A stretch of 64,000 nucleotides of DNA from contig JBBDML010000022.1 of NCBI GenBank assembly GCA_040878345.1, positions 22,968-86,967 of the forward strand. Direction: 5' to 3'. This stretch comes from ZC4RG35 sp040878345. Lineage in GTDB: Bacteria > Actinomycetota > Acidimicrobiia > Spongiisociales > ZC4RG35. Below are positions 7,024 to 18,976 of this stretch, in pieces; positions within the stretch are counted from its first letter, which is position 1, and the number at the start of each line of letters is the position of its first letter. Below the pieces are notes generated by a model, which was not told the DNA's origin, ran no database searches, and was given only the letters and a program-made list of their open reading frames with translations. The position numbers and the translations under genes were made by a program.

Positions 7024-8202
7024 TCAGGAGAGACGCTCAACGATCATCGCCATGCCCTGGCCACCCCCGACGCACATCGTCTCCAGGCCGTAGGTGCCGT
7101 CGAGGGCCCGGAGACCATTGAGCAGGGTGCCCATGATCCGGGCGCCGGTCATCCCGAAAGGATGGCCGAGGGCGATTGCCCCGCCATGGGGGTTCAGACG
7201 GTCGATGTCGATCCCGATCTGGTCGACACAGGCCAGCACCTGGGCGGCGAAGGCCTCGTTGAGCTCGATGATGTCGATGTCGCCCAGGCTCATCCCAGCC
7301 TGGTCGAGCACCTTTCGGACGGCGTGAACCGGTCCCATCCCCATGAACTCCGGCGCCAGGCCGGCGACCGAGGAAGCGATGATCCTGGCCATCGGAGTCA
7401 ACCCGAGTTGATCGGCTCGGGTGGCCGACATCACCAGCACCGCAGCCGCGCCATCGTTCAGGGGGCAGGCGTTTCCGGCGGTGACCGTCCCATCCGGCTT
7501 GAAGATCGTGGGGAGCTCGGACAGCCTCTCCAGCGTGGTGTTGGGTCGCGGCCCGTCGTCGTCGCTGATGGTCCGCCCGTCGGCCACCACCACCGGCGTG
7601 ATCTCGTTGGCGAAGAAACCGTTCTTCTGGGACTCGACCGCAAGATCCTGAGACCTCTTGGCGAACTCGTCCTGACGCTCCCGGGTGATCCCGAAACGCT
7701 CGGCGACGTTTTCGGCGGTGTTGCCCATCGGGATGTAGACCTGGTTGATGAAGTCGTCGCGGTCCGGATCGGTGAACCGGGGGTTGAGGTCCTCGCTGGC
7801 GAAGCCCTTGCCGTAGGTCCGGGTGGTCGACTCGACACCGGCGGCGAGGTAGACGTCGCCCTCACCATCTCTGATGGCATGGAAGGCCATCCGGATCGTC
7901 TGCAACGAGGAGGCGCAGAACCGATTGACGGTGGTGGCTGGCACGGTCTCGGGCATACCTCCCAGCAACGACGCCGGCCGTGCCACGTTGTACCCCTGCT
8001 CGTTATGGGTCAGGGCACAGCCAACCATCACGTCCTCGACACTGGCTCGGTCGACCTCGGGGACACGGGACATCACCGCATCGATCGCCAGACCGGCGAG
8101 ATCGTCAGCCCTGACGTCGATCAGCGAGCCCTTGTAGGCACGCCCGATCGGGGTCCTGGCCGTAGCCACGATCACCGCCTGAGGCGCCTCATGCCCTGTC
8201 AT
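7024..8202 (-). CDS. Acetyl-CoA C-acyltransferase (thiolase)
   Basis: This 392-aa thiolase carries the active-site cysteine in TVNRFCASSLQ (near residue 90), the HGGAIALGHPFGMTGAR box near residue 346, and the second catalytic cysteine in METMCVGGGQGMAMI near the C-terminus. It catalyses the last step of beta-oxidation or the reverse condensation, and could work with the crotonase at 1508 and the electron-transfer flavoprotein at 24 kb. AGGGG lies upstream of the ATG. The promoter region is shared with the divergent lipoprotein gene at 8263. Confidence 0.92.
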   Translation of the reverse strand: MTGHEAPQAVIVATARTPIGRAYKGSLIDVRADDLAGLAIDAVMSRVPEVDRASVEDVMVGCALTHNEQGYNVARPASLLGGMPETVPATTVNRFCASSLQTIRMAFHAIRDGEGDVYLAAGVESTTRTYGKGFASEDLNPRFTDPDRDDFINQVYIPMGNTAENVAERFGITRERQDEFAKRSQDLAVESQKNGFFANEITPVVVADGRTISDDDGPRPNTTLERLSELPTIFKPDGTVTAGNACPLNDGAAAVLVMSATRADQLGLTPMARIIASSVAGLAPEFMGMGPVHAVRKVLDQAGMSLGDIDIIELNEAFAAQVLACVDQIGIDIDRLNPHGGAIALGHPFGMTGARIMGTLLNGLRALDGTYGLETMCVGGGQGMAMIVERLS

Positions 8203-8249
8203 CGAGTCATCCCCTGTTCGCCGTGTCGCTCAAACCTAATGGCTGGCCT

Positions 8250-8255
8250 TAGCCT
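8250..8255 (+). promoter_or_regulatory. -10 box TAGCCT of a leaderless promoter (lipoprotein gene)
   Basis: TAGCCT lies 7 nt before the ATG at 8263. It supports that start over the in-frame ATG at 8239, which precedes the box. Confidence 0.5.
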
Positions 8256-8262
8256 TACCGAC

Positions 8263-9114
8263 ATGCGACCCGGGGCAGAGACGTTGGTGATCGCCGTGCT
8301 CCTCCTCGCCGCCTGCACCGGCCCGCTGACCCCCGGCCCCACCAGCTCGACTTCGACCACCATGAGTCTCCCCGGCACCACGGGAGCTCCAACCCCGCTT
8401 TGCGATCGGGCCATAGAGTTCACCGAGGGAGGGCGTGTCGCCTCCCTGGATAGCCCCGGGTCGGATACCCAGACCGTCGGGTTGATCTCGTGGGAGGCAC
8501 CGTCCGAATGCGAGACCTTCACCATCGCCTTCGTGAGCTCGGAGGGAGCGCCTGCCACCACACCGCCCAGCGTCACAGTCGACTTCCTCGACCCGGCCCC
8601 GATCCTTCGGATCGCGCTCGACGCCACCGGCTCGGTGATCGCCGACCAGGTGGTGGACACCGGGCTGGTGGACAGGCTGTTCGTGGTCGATTCGGTCGAC
8701 GGCGGCGTGTTCATCGATCTCCACCTCAAAGGCCCGGCGCAGGCCAGGGTGAGCACCGGTGAATCACCTGCGACGCTCCAACTCGAGCTCCAACCCGGCC
8801 TCGTCGATCGTCCCAATGTGGCGGTGATCATCGAAGACCTGGTGGTGATCAGCCCTATGGAAGGGTCAGAGGTTGATTCGCCGGTTGAGATCTTCGGCTA
8901 CGCCCGGAAGGCGCCGGGAGGGCTGGTGGTCATCGCTACGTCGGGGGACCTGGTTTTGGGCGAGCATCATCTCGAGCCCGCCGGGGAGGTGGGCTCTTGG
9001 GGCGAGTTCCGGACTTCACTGGCGCTGGACCCGGGGTCGGTGACCGTCTTCGCCGGGGAGGATCTGGGGCCGGGGGGCCTGGAGGGGGTCACGATCCAGA
9101 TGACGGTGGGATGA
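8263..9114 (+). CDS. Lipoprotein with AMIN-like and Gmad2-like domains
   Basis: The N-terminus MRPGAETLVIAVLLLAAC is a lipoprotein signal with lipobox LAAC. A Thr/Ser/Pro-rich linker follows. Residues of about 40-180 resemble the AMIN-like domain of actinobacterial lipoproteins. The C-terminal 90 residues (ISPMEGSEVDSPVEIFGYA, then WGEFRTSLAL) resemble the Gmad2 immunoglobulin-like domain. A role in binding cell-wall or surface ligands is plausible but not shown. The long frame running upstream to 6964 is antisense to the thiolase and was trimmed. The 3' end overlaps rimM by 26 bp, tail to tail. Confidence 0.8.
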   Translation: MRPGAETLVIAVLLLAACTGPLTPGPTSSTSTTMSLPGTTGAPTPLCDRAIEFTEGGRVASLDSPGSDTQTVGLISWEAPSECETFTIAFVSSEGAPATTPPSVTVDFLDPAPILRIALDATGSVIADQVVDTGLVDRLFVVDSVDGGVFIDLHLKGPAQARVSTGESPATLQLELQPGLVDRPNVAVIIEDLVVISPMEGSEVDSPVEIFGYARKAPGGLVVIATSGDLVLGEHHLEPAGEVGSWGEFRTSLALDPGSVTVFAGEDLGPGGLEGVTIQMTVG

Positions 9115-9595
9115 GACCCTCGATCTCGACGATCTCAACATAGCCGGCTTCCTGGTCGACCCGGGGCACCAGCTCGACCACGAGTGGGACCTCGAACACC
9201 GCGCCGGCCCGCTCGATGACCAGGCGATCCTGGGCCGGGCCGCTCTCCACCCCGATCACCACCCCACCCCCCGGCCTGACCTCGAGCCCGATCAGGTCCT
9301 TCAGCCAGTATTCGCCCTCGGTGAGCCGACGGCGGTCCTTGGCAAAGACCTCTTGATTCCTGATCGCCTCGGCGGAATCGCGGTCGGGGAGCTCGACGAA
9401 GGCGACCTGATGACCTCGGGGCCCGCGACGAACCTCTCGCACCGTGAGCGGCCGGCCATCGACTTCGACCGCGGCCCCGACCTCGAAGTTGGCCAGGTCT
9501 GCCGGGTCGACGTAGAGCCCCAAAAAGCCATCGAGGCCATGTGGGCGACCCAGGCGGGCGACCCGGGTCAGGGCGGGATCAGTCGAGGAACTCAA
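9089..9595 (-). CDS. rimM: Ribosome maturation factor RimM
   Basis: RimM binds S19 and assists 30S head assembly. The product has the N-terminal beta-barrel start (TRVARLGRPHGLDGFLGLYVD) and the C-terminal PRC-barrel (YWLKDLIGLEVRPGGGVVIGV ... VPLVVELVPRVD), about 168 aa in all. I take TTG 9595, which gives the usual N-terminus and a 17-bp overlap with the KH gene. A GTG at 9622 would add nine residues and a longer overlap. The 3' end overlaps the convergent lipoprotein gene. Confidence 0.92.
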   Translation of the reverse strand: MSSSTDPALTRVARLGRPHGLDGFLGLYVDPADLANFEVGAAVEVDGRPLTVREVRRGPRGHQVAFVELPDRDSAEAIRNQEVFAKDRRRLTEGEYWLKDLIGLEVRPGGGVVIGVESGPAQDRLVIERAGAVFEVPLVVELVPRVDQEAGYVEIVEIEGLIPPSSGS

Positions 9596-9830
9596 CCCCG
9601 GCTGTGATTCCCTCTTCCTCACCGGCGGCGGCGGCGGCGGCCCGGATCGCCTTGGCTACCCGGCCCCGGCGCCCGATCACCCGGCCCATGTCGCCTTTGG
9701 CGGTACGGACCTCGGCCACCACTTCGTTGGGGCCTTGCTCTATGAGATTGACCTCTACCGCATCAGGGTCGTCGACGATGCTCCGCACCACGTAGGTGAC
9801 GACCCGCTCCACGATATCCCCGGTCGCCAT
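9579..9830 (-). CDS. KH-domain RNA-binding protein (KhpA/YlqC family)
   Basis: This 83-aa protein consists of one KH domain with the GxxG-type loop in MGRVIGRRGRVAKAIRAAA. KhpA-type proteins bind RNA and are normally encoded between rpsP and rimM, exactly as here. The ATG at 9830 overlaps the rpsP stop (TGATG). The longer frame to 10001 is an artefact. Confidence 0.92.
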   Translation of the reverse strand: MATGDIVERVVTYVVRSIVDDPDAVEVNLIEQGPNEVVAEVRTAKGDMGRVIGRRGRVAKAIRAAAAAAGEEEGITAGVEFLD

Positions 9831-10174
9831 CACTCTTCCTCCGTGGCTGCGGCCATTGGCACCTCGTCGACCCTGGGGCCTGTTTGCTCCAACCCCACCA
9901 CGTGGACCTGGCCGGACCGCACCTTCATGGTGTTCATCGCCCCCGAGATGTTGAGCAGCTTCTCTACGGTGTCGCTGGGCTGGGCGCCTCTGGCCAGCCA
10001 CTCAGCCGCCTTCTCGTTGTCGATCTCGACGATCGAGGGGTCGTGGAGCGGCTCATATCGCCCTATCTGCTCGATGTAGCGGCCATCACGTTGAGAGCGC
10101 CCGTCGACCACCACGACCCGGTACATGGGCTGCTTCTTCTTGCCCATCCGCATCAATCTCATCCTCACAGCCAT
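9830..10174 (-). CDS. rpsP: 30S ribosomal protein S16
   Basis: The product starts MAVRMRLMRMGKKKQPMYRVVV, the standard S16 N-terminus. IEQIGRYEPLHDPSIVEID and DTVEKLLNISG follow, plus a C-terminal extension of about 30 residues ending TEEE, giving 114 aa. The upstream in-frame ATG at 10216 would add 14 unconserved residues, so it was rejected. It starts 5 nt after the ffh stop and leads the KH-rimM group. Confidence 0.95.
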   Translation of the reverse strand: MAVRMRLMRMGKKKQPMYRVVVVDGRSQRDGRYIEQIGRYEPLHDPSIVEIDNEKAAEWLARGAQPSDTVEKLLNISGAMNTMKVRSGQVHVVGLEQTGPRVDEVPMAAATEEE

Positions 10175-10178
10175 CGAT

Positions 10179-11528
<1,350 letters not shown>

Positions 11529-11535
11529 TGTGGCG

Positions 11536-11542
11536 TAGGTTA
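11536..11542. promoter_or_regulatory. Symmetrical bidirectional -10 element (TAGGTTA / TAACCTA)
   Basis: Read on the plus strand, TAGGTT ends 7 nt before the VOC ATG (11549). Read on the minus strand, TAACCT ends 8 nt before the ffh GTG (11528). One 7-bp sequence of the form TANNNTA therefore gives a -10 box in both directions, with both genes predicted leaderless and their start codons only about 20 bp apart. Confidence 0.5.
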
Positions 11543-11548
11543 TGGCCA

Positions 11549-11905
11549 ATGGCTCTGCAACTCGACACCGTCTTCGTCTGGGTGAGCGACATCGAGCGGT
11601 CGCTGCCGTGGTATGCCGAGGTGGGCATCGACCCGGGGCCGCGGTATGGTCAATGGCAGAGCATGGAGACGGCCGGGGAGACCCACTTCGCCCTGCATGA
11701 GGGTCCGAGACCGCGGGGCAGGCCGACGTCTGTCCCGTCCTTCCGGGTCGCCGACCTCGACGCCCAGATCGATCGTCTGGCCTCGCGGGGGATCCGTCCC
11801 TCGGACGGCGAGATCACCGACACCGGTGCCGCCCGATTCATCACCTTCACCGATCCCGACGGGAACGAGATCCAGCTGCTTCAGAGAGGTGACAGAGACG
11901 AATGA
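11549..11905 (+). CDS. VOC (glyoxalase/bleomycin-resistance) family protein
   Basis: This 118-aa product fits a single vicinal-oxygen-chelate domain of two beta-alpha-beta-beta-beta modules. VFVWVSDIERSLPWYAEVGI opens the first module, and FITFTDPDGNEIQLLQ closes the second with the usual metal-ligand glutamate. HFALHEG could supply the first-module histidine. Family members are isomerases, dioxygenases or binding proteins, and the substrate here is unknown. It is divergent from ffh with a shared -10 element, and a strong hairpin follows its stop. Confidence 0.85.
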   Translation: MALQLDTVFVWVSDIERSLPWYAEVGIDPGPRYGQWQSMETAGETHFALHEGPRPRGRPTSVPSFRVADLDAQIDRLASRGIRPSDGEITDTGAARFITFTDPDGNEIQLLQRGDRDE

Positions 11906-11928
11906 AGCCCCTCCGAGGGGCTTCATTC
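11900..11928. terminator. Intrinsic terminator hairpin between convergent genes
   Basis: A perfect 13-bp inverted repeat (GAATGAAGCCCCT / AGGGGCTTCATTC) with a 3-nt loop starts within the last codons of the VOC gene. It lies 18 bp from the end of the convergent anti-sigma-like gene. There is no long T-tract, but the symmetry would let it stop transcription from both sides. Confidence 0.7.
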
Positions 11929-11946
11929 GCATGTCGTTGGCAGAGG

Positions 11947-12519
11947 TCAGCCGGCGAAGGCCGCCTCGAACGAGCCGCGTAGCTCGGGGGTGCTCACTCC
12001 CGAGAACCCGCAGTAGTTGACCGTCCCGTCGTAGGCGGTGATCAGATAGGTCTCACCGACTTCGAACGGGATCCCGCCGATGAGGGTCTCCATCCCGGCC
12101 GGGGCGTTGATCACGACCTGGGAAGCGTCTCCACCCTTGAACCAATGGTCGACGTCGAGGCCGATCGTCTCCCCGTCGGCCGATGTCACAGTGCCCTCGA
12201 AGGCAACCGGCGCCTTGGCCAGCTCCTCCTCGGAGAACTGGATGCAGCTCATCATCGGGTTGTCCACCCCGGCACTCAGGGCCAGGGGCTCTCCGCCGCC
12301 ACCGCCGAGAGTCAGGGCGCCGATCACACCGGCCACCACCACGACCACGGCCGCCGCCGGGAGCCATCGGGCCCTCCGGGGAGCGGTGCTCTCTTCGACA
12401 TGGGTACTCATGATGTCCTCCAATAGTTTGCGTGACGACGGCGTCGCCACCGACTCTGTGGACACGCCCTGGCGCATGGGATCGAGTCGGGCCAGCCGAT
12501 CTCTCATCTCATCAGTCAT
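11947..12519 (-). CDS. Membrane protein, probable anti-sigma partner of the ECF sigma factor
   Basis: The 190-aa product has a cytoplasmic N-terminal part of about 60 residues and one transmembrane helix (LPAAAVVVVVAGVIGALTL). Its extracytoplasmic domain holds two cysteines (MMSCIQF and NYCGFSG) that could form a disulfide. It starts with ATG 12519, overlapping the sigma-factor stop by 8 nt with GGAG upstream, so the two are translationally coupled. The arrangement fits a regulator of the upstream sigma factor, but no zinc-binding anti-sigma motif is visible. Confidence 0.65.
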   Translation of the reverse strand: MTDEMRDRLARLDPMRQGVSTESVATPSSRKLLEDIMSTHVEESTAPRRARWLPAAAVVVVVAGVIGALTLGGGGGEPLALSAGVDNPMMSCIQFSEEELAKAPVAFEGTVTSADGETIGLDVDHWFKGGDASQVVINAPAGMETLIGGIPFEVGETYLITAYDGTVNYCGFSGVSTPELRGSFEAAFAG

Positions 12520-13096
12520 CCTGGTGCTCCTCGGTGTGTCTGACCGACTCCTGTCCGGAAACGGCGCGATCCTGTCCGACATCTCTGGGAGCCAGGGCCG
12601 CGGCGAGCTTCTTGCGAGCCCGGCTCAACCTGATGGTGGCGGCGTTGACGGTGAGACCGAGCACCGGGGCGAGCTCGCGTGGCTCCAGACCCTCCCACGC
12701 CCAGAGACGGAGGATCTCCTGATCGGCTGCCCGCAGCCGATCCAAGGCCTCGATCAGGTCCGGGTCGCCGTCATCGACGCCCACCTCCACCGGCGGCGGG
12801 GCCGGCTCAGCCTCCAGCCTGGTCACCAGCTGCAGATGGCGGCGGCGCCCACGACGGTGGTTGGCCATGGTCCTCCTCGCCACCCCGTAGCACCAGGGAA
12901 GCGGGTCATCGGTGGGAACCTCGTCGAGACGGCGCCAGATGACGAGAAGGGTGTCGGAGAGAACATCGGCGGCGTCCTCCGGGCCAAGGCGACGACGCAG
13001 GTATCGCTGCAGAGGGTCGAAGACCATCTCGGCCAGGGCCTCGAATCTCCGGCGCCGATCTGAGCCGGCCGGGCGCAGACGCTGCGCGCTTCTCAC
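12512..13096 (-). CDS. ECF-type RNA polymerase sigma factor
   Basis: This 194-aa protein has region 2 (FDPLQRYLRRRLGPEDAADVLSDTLLVIWRRLDEVP, then WCYGVARRTMANHRRG) and region 4 (DQEILRLWAWEGLEPRELAPVLGLTVNAATIRLSRARKKL), the latter with a helix-turn-helix. The domain order and short linker are those of extracytoplasmic-function sigma factors. The gene starts with GTG 13096. The coupled membrane protein downstream is its likely regulator. The signal is unknown. Confidence 0.88.
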   Translation of the reverse strand: MRSAQRLRPAGSDRRRRFEALAEMVFDPLQRYLRRRLGPEDAADVLSDTLLVIWRRLDEVPTDDPLPWCYGVARRTMANHRRGRRRHLQLVTRLEAEPAPPPVEVGVDDGDPDLIEALDRLRAADQEILRLWAWEGLEPRELAPVLGLTVNAATIRLSRARKKLAAALAPRDVGQDRAVSGQESVRHTEEHQDD

Positions 13097-13171
13097 TGGA
13101 CGATGATTGTGTCCGGCATCTGGCGAAGTCTGTCATGGCTCCGGAGATCGGCGCAGCAGTTGGCGAGCCCG

Positions 13172-13177
13172 TAACCT
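13172..13177 (+). promoter_or_regulatory. -10 box TAACCT of a leaderless promoter (cox locus)
   Basis: TAACCT is followed after 6 nt by the GTG at 13184. No Shine-Dalgarno sequence is seen. Confidence 0.5.
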
Positions 13178-13183
13178 GTCCCA

Positions 13184-14062
13184 GTGACCCCATCGAGCAT
13201 CGAAGAGCTCGCCGCCGGGCTCGAGCGCCACGACTACTTCGCCGGGGAAGACCTCACCGTCGCCATCCACCTCGCCCTCCAGCTGGGGCGACCGTTGTTC
13301 CTCGAAGGCGAGGCCGGGGTGGGCAAGACCGAGGTCGCCAAGGTCCTGGCTGCCATGACCGGAGAGGAGCTGATCCGGCTCCAGTGCTATGAGGGGCTCG
13401 ACATCGGCCAGGCCCTCTACGAGTGGGACTACGCCCGTCAGATGTTGGAGATAAGGCTCATCGAGGCAAGGGGAGAAGGGGACACCGCCGACGCCCGGGA
13501 CATCATGAGCCGGGACTTCCTCATCGCCCGCCCCCTCCTCCGGGCGATCGAAGCCAGCACCTCGGGGCGGAGGGCTGTCCTGCTCGTCGACGAGCTCGAC
13601 CGGGCGGACGAGGAGTTCGAGGCCTTCCTCCTCGAGATTCTCTCCGACTTCCAGGTCAGCATCCCCGAGATAGGGACGGTGAAGGCGGAGGCCCCCCCGA
13701 TCGTCGTGGTGACCTCCAACCGGACCCGGGAGATCCACGACGCCCTGAAGCGCAGATGCATCTACCACTGGATCGACTACCCGACACCCGACCTCGAGGC
13801 GGCGATCGTGAGGCGGAAGGTGCCGGGGATAGAGGAGACCCTGGCAGCCGCCCTGGCCCGGGCCATGGAGCGGCTTCGCTCGATGGACCTGTTCAAGCCG
13901 CCGGGAGTTGCCGAAACGCTCGACTGGGCCGAGTCGCTCGAGCTCCTCCACGACGGCCAGCTGAGCCCCTCCCTGATCGACAAGACCCTGGGCGTGATCC
14001 TCAAGTACAAGGACGACATCGAAGCAGTGCGTCAGGCCGGGGTCGAGCGCCTGGTGGGATGA
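13184..14062 (+). CDS. coxD: MoxR-type AAA+ ATPase, CoxD-like
   Basis: The 292-aa protein has Walker A LEGEAGVGKTEVAK (residues about 43-56), Walker B AVLLVDELDRADEEFE, sensor-1 VVVTSNRTREIHDALKRRC, and the MoxR lid. CoxD is a membrane-associated chaperone-like ATPase needed to build the sulfur-copper site of CO dehydrogenase. The assignment rests on the family plus the adjacent vWA gene and coxMSL. Its GTG start lies 6 nt after a -10 box. It overlaps the next gene by 4 nt (ATGA). Confidence 0.85.
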   Translation: MTPSSIEELAAGLERHDYFAGEDLTVAIHLALQLGRPLFLEGEAGVGKTEVAKVLAAMTGEELIRLQCYEGLDIGQALYEWDYARQMLEIRLIEARGEGDTADARDIMSRDFLIARPLLRAIEASTSGRRAVLLVDELDRADEEFEAFLLEILSDFQVSIPEIGTVKAEAPPIVVVTSNRTREIHDALKRRCIYHWIDYPTPDLEAAIVRRKVPGIEETLAAALARAMERLRSMDLFKPPGVAETLDWAESLELLHDGQLSPSLIDKTLGVILKYKDDIEAVRQAGVERLVG

Positions 14063-15186
14063 GCCCCACATTCTTGATCGAGGACCCGGTCCGGGACATC
14101 GCCTCGTTTGCCGGGGCGCTCCGGCTTCGGGGGATGACGGTCACCCCGGACCAGATGTCCGCCATGGCGATCTCGCTCACCATGATCGACCCCACCCGTC
14201 GCCAGCAAGTCCATTCAGCCCTCCGCAGCCTGGCCATCACCGACCCGGCGCACCGTGAGCCCTACGACGAGGAGTTCCGCCGGTTCTTCGAGGGCCTCCG
14301 GCTGCCCCGCCCCTCCCCCGAGCAGCACTCTCGTCTCGCCGATTCGAGAGCGGCCAAGCCGATCGTCCAATCGGACCCCAAGACCGCCTTTGGTGACACC
14401 AGCAGCCAGAGCGGGGCCTCGGCAGTCGAGAACCTGGCAACTCGCGACTTCGCCGACCTGGAGGACGACCAGCTGATCGAGGCCAAGCGGTTGGTGATGA
14501 GGATGTTCTGGGAACCATCAGACTTCCGTACCCGCCGCTGGGTTCCCGACTCGACCGGCCGACGCCCCGATCTTCGCCGCACCCTCCGTCGGGGCGTCGG
14601 CCCTGAAGGCGACCTGATGCGGATCGAGATGCGTCGGCGGCGCCTCCGTAAACGCCCCCTCATCGTGATCGCCGACATCTCGGGGTCGATGGAGAAGTAC
14701 GCCGAGCTCTTCCTGGTCTTTGCCCATGCCGCCCAGCAGCGGTTGGAGTCGGTGGAGGTGTTCACCTTCTCCACCCGGCTCACCCGGATCACCGACGACC
14801 TCAAGAAGCGCGACACCAAGGCGGCGTTGGCCGCGGTCACCCGGACCGTGCCCGATTGGTCGGGCGGGACCATGATCGGGGAGGCCTTCGGCGAATGGAA
14901 CAAGCGATGGAGCCGGAGACTGGCACGCGGGGGCCCGGTGGCCATGGTTCTCTCCGACGGATGGGACTGTGGCAACCCGATTCTCCTCGCCGAGGAGACC
15001 GCCCGACTCGCCCGTTCGGTGCATCGATTGATCTGGCTCAACCCGCTGGCGGCGAGGCCCGACTACCAGCCGGCCACCCGAGGAATGAGGGCCGTCCTGC
15101 CCCACGTCGACCACCTCCTTCCAGCGGCCACGGTCGACGACCTCCGTGGGCTGGTGCGACTGCTCGACACCATCTCCGTCTTCTAG
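14059..15186 (+). CDS. coxE: von Willebrand factor A domain protein, CoxE-like
   Basis: This 375-aa protein ends in a vWA domain with an intact metal-ion-dependent adhesion site: DISGSM near residue 215, a Thr in the DWSGGTMIGEAF segment, and LSDGWD. An N-terminal helical region carries the CoxE-type start (FLIEDPVRDIASFAGALRLRGM). CoxE-family proteins act with the MoxR ATPase in maturing CO dehydrogenase. I start it at ATG 14059, overlapping coxD. The longer frame from 13423 is a shadow of coxD. Confidence 0.85.
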   Translation: MSPTFLIEDPVRDIASFAGALRLRGMTVTPDQMSAMAISLTMIDPTRRQQVHSALRSLAITDPAHREPYDEEFRRFFEGLRLPRPSPEQHSRLADSRAAKPIVQSDPKTAFGDTSSQSGASAVENLATRDFADLEDDQLIEAKRLVMRMFWEPSDFRTRRWVPDSTGRRPDLRRTLRRGVGPEGDLMRIEMRRRRLRKRPLIVIADISGSMEKYAELFLVFAHAAQQRLESVEVFTFSTRLTRITDDLKKRDTKAALAAVTRTVPDWSGGTMIGEAFGEWNKRWSRRLARGGPVAMVLSDGWDCGNPILLAEETARLARSVHRLIWLNPLAARPDYQPATRGMRAVLPHVDHLLPAATVDDLRGLVRLLDTISVF

Positions 15187-15254
15187 CGATACCACCGACG
15201 CGTGGGGTGGTCCACGAGTAGGTTCCGGCGCACCAAGCGAGACAGGGAGCCCTG

Positions 15255-16130
15255 ATGTATCCAGCGAGGTTCGACTATGTCGCGCCCGAAACCCTCGAGG
15301 AGGCCCTCTCCCTTCTCGCCGAGCGTGGGAGCGAGATGAGGATCCTGGCGGGGGGCCAGAGTCTGTTGCCGATGATGAAGACGAGGCTCGCCCAGCCCGA
15401 CACACTGGTCGACATCAACCGGATCCCCGGTCTGGGCGGGATAACCAGGGCCAACGGGCAGATACTGGTGGGCGCACTGGCCAGGCACAATGATGTCATA
15501 CGGTCCGACGCCGCCAAGGGCAACCACACGGTTGCCAGCGCAGCTCCTTGGATAGCCGACCCCATCGTCCGCAACCTCGGCACCATGGCCGGCTCCCTTG
15601 CCCACCACGACCCGGAAGGCGACTGGGCCAGCGTGGCGCTGGCCACAGGGGCCGAGCTCACCCTCACCTCCAGCACCGGGTCGAGGACGGTCCCCGCCAC
15701 CGAGTTCCTGGTCGATATGTTCACCACCTCGATCCGTCCGGATGAGATGGTCACCGAGGTCCGGATCCCGGCCCACAGCAGCAATGGCGGAGGGAACTAC
15801 CAGAAGCTGGAGCGCAAGGTCGGGGACTACGCCACCGTGGGAGTGGCCACCAGCCTCGAGTTGGGGGCCGATGGCAAGATCGCAGGTGCCGGCATCGCCC
15901 TCACCTCGGTGTACCCGCACAACCTCAAGGCCACCGAGGCCGAGGCGGCAATGGTCGGCCAGAGCCCGAGCCCCGAGCTGTTCGCCGAGGCGGGGCGCCT
16001 CGCGGCGGAGGCCTGCGACCCCGCCGGCGACACCCGTGGCAGCTCCGAATACAAGCGTCACGTGGTCGACGTCTTCACCCAGAGGGGGCTCGCCGAGTCT
16101 CTTGTCATCGCCCAGGGAGGCGGGTCATGA
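15255..16130 (+). CDS. coxM: Aerobic CO dehydrogenase, FAD-binding medium subunit
   Basis: The 291-aa subunit starts MYPARFDYVAPETLEEAL. It shows the two FAD pyrophosphate-contact motifs of the family: AGGQSLLPMMKTR near residue 33 and LGTMAGSLAHHDPEGDW near residue 111. It carries electrons from the iron-sulfur subunit to the quinone pool through FAD. AGGGAG precedes its ATG. It overlaps coxS by 4 nt, so the three subunits are coupled. Confidence 0.9.
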   Translation: MYPARFDYVAPETLEEALSLLAERGSEMRILAGGQSLLPMMKTRLAQPDTLVDINRIPGLGGITRANGQILVGALARHNDVIRSDAAKGNHTVASAAPWIADPIVRNLGTMAGSLAHHDPEGDWASVALATGAELTLTSSTGSRTVPATEFLVDMFTTSIRPDEMVTEVRIPAHSSNGGGNYQKLERKVGDYATVGVATSLELGADGKIAGAGIALTSVYPHNLKATEAEAAMVGQSPSPELFAEAGRLAAEACDPAGDTRGSSEYKRHVVDVFTQRGLAESLVIAQGGGS

Positions 16131-16599
16131 ACATCACGGTCAATGTCAACGGGACCGCCCACCGCGCCGATGTCGAGCCCCGGCTCCTCCTAGTCGACTT
16201 CATCCGGGGAAACCTGGGACTCACCGGGACCCACGTCGGGTGCGACACCACCAGCTGTGGGGTGTGCACCATCCTCGTCGACGGCACCCCCATCAAGTCG
16301 TGCACCGTTTTGGCGGTCCAGGCCAACGGGCGATCGATCACCACCGTCGAGGGCCTCAAGCAGGGTGGCGCCCTCTCCCCGATCCAGGCGGCATTCAAGG
16401 AGCACCACGGGCTGCAATGTGGGTTCTGCACCCCGGCCATGATGCTGGTGGGCACGGCCCTGATCGCCGAGAACCCCGACCCCAGCGAGGACGAGGTGCG
16501 GTGGGCCATCTCGGGGAACCTGTGCCGGTGCACCGGGTACATCAACATCGTCAAGTCGATCAAGGCGGCCGCAGCCACCACACGTGAGGGAGCAAACGC

Positions 16600-16603
<4 letters not shown>
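16127..16603 (+). CDS. coxS: Aerobic CO dehydrogenase, iron-sulfur small subunit
   Basis: This 158-aa protein has both [2Fe-2S] clusters of the xanthine oxidase family. The plant-type site is GCDTTSCGVCTILVDG plus the cysteine in IKSC. The alpha-helical site is QCGFCTPAMM plus GNLCRCTGY. It relays electrons between the molybdenum and FAD subunits. The reading frame overlaps coxM and coxL by 4 nt on each side. Confidence 0.93.
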
Positions 16604-18966
<2,363 letters not shown>

Positions 18967-18976
18967 GTGCAAGCCC

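Noticed and set aside
6964..8262. Long plus-strand frame running into the lipoprotein gene (716 aa)
   Set aside because: It is antisense to the thiolase, whose active-site motifs are intact. The signal peptide starts at 8263 behind a -10 box.
13184..15186. MoxR/vWA ternary defence or general chaperone system
   Set aside because: The adjacent coxMSL genes and CoxE-type start make CO dehydrogenase maturation the simpler reading.
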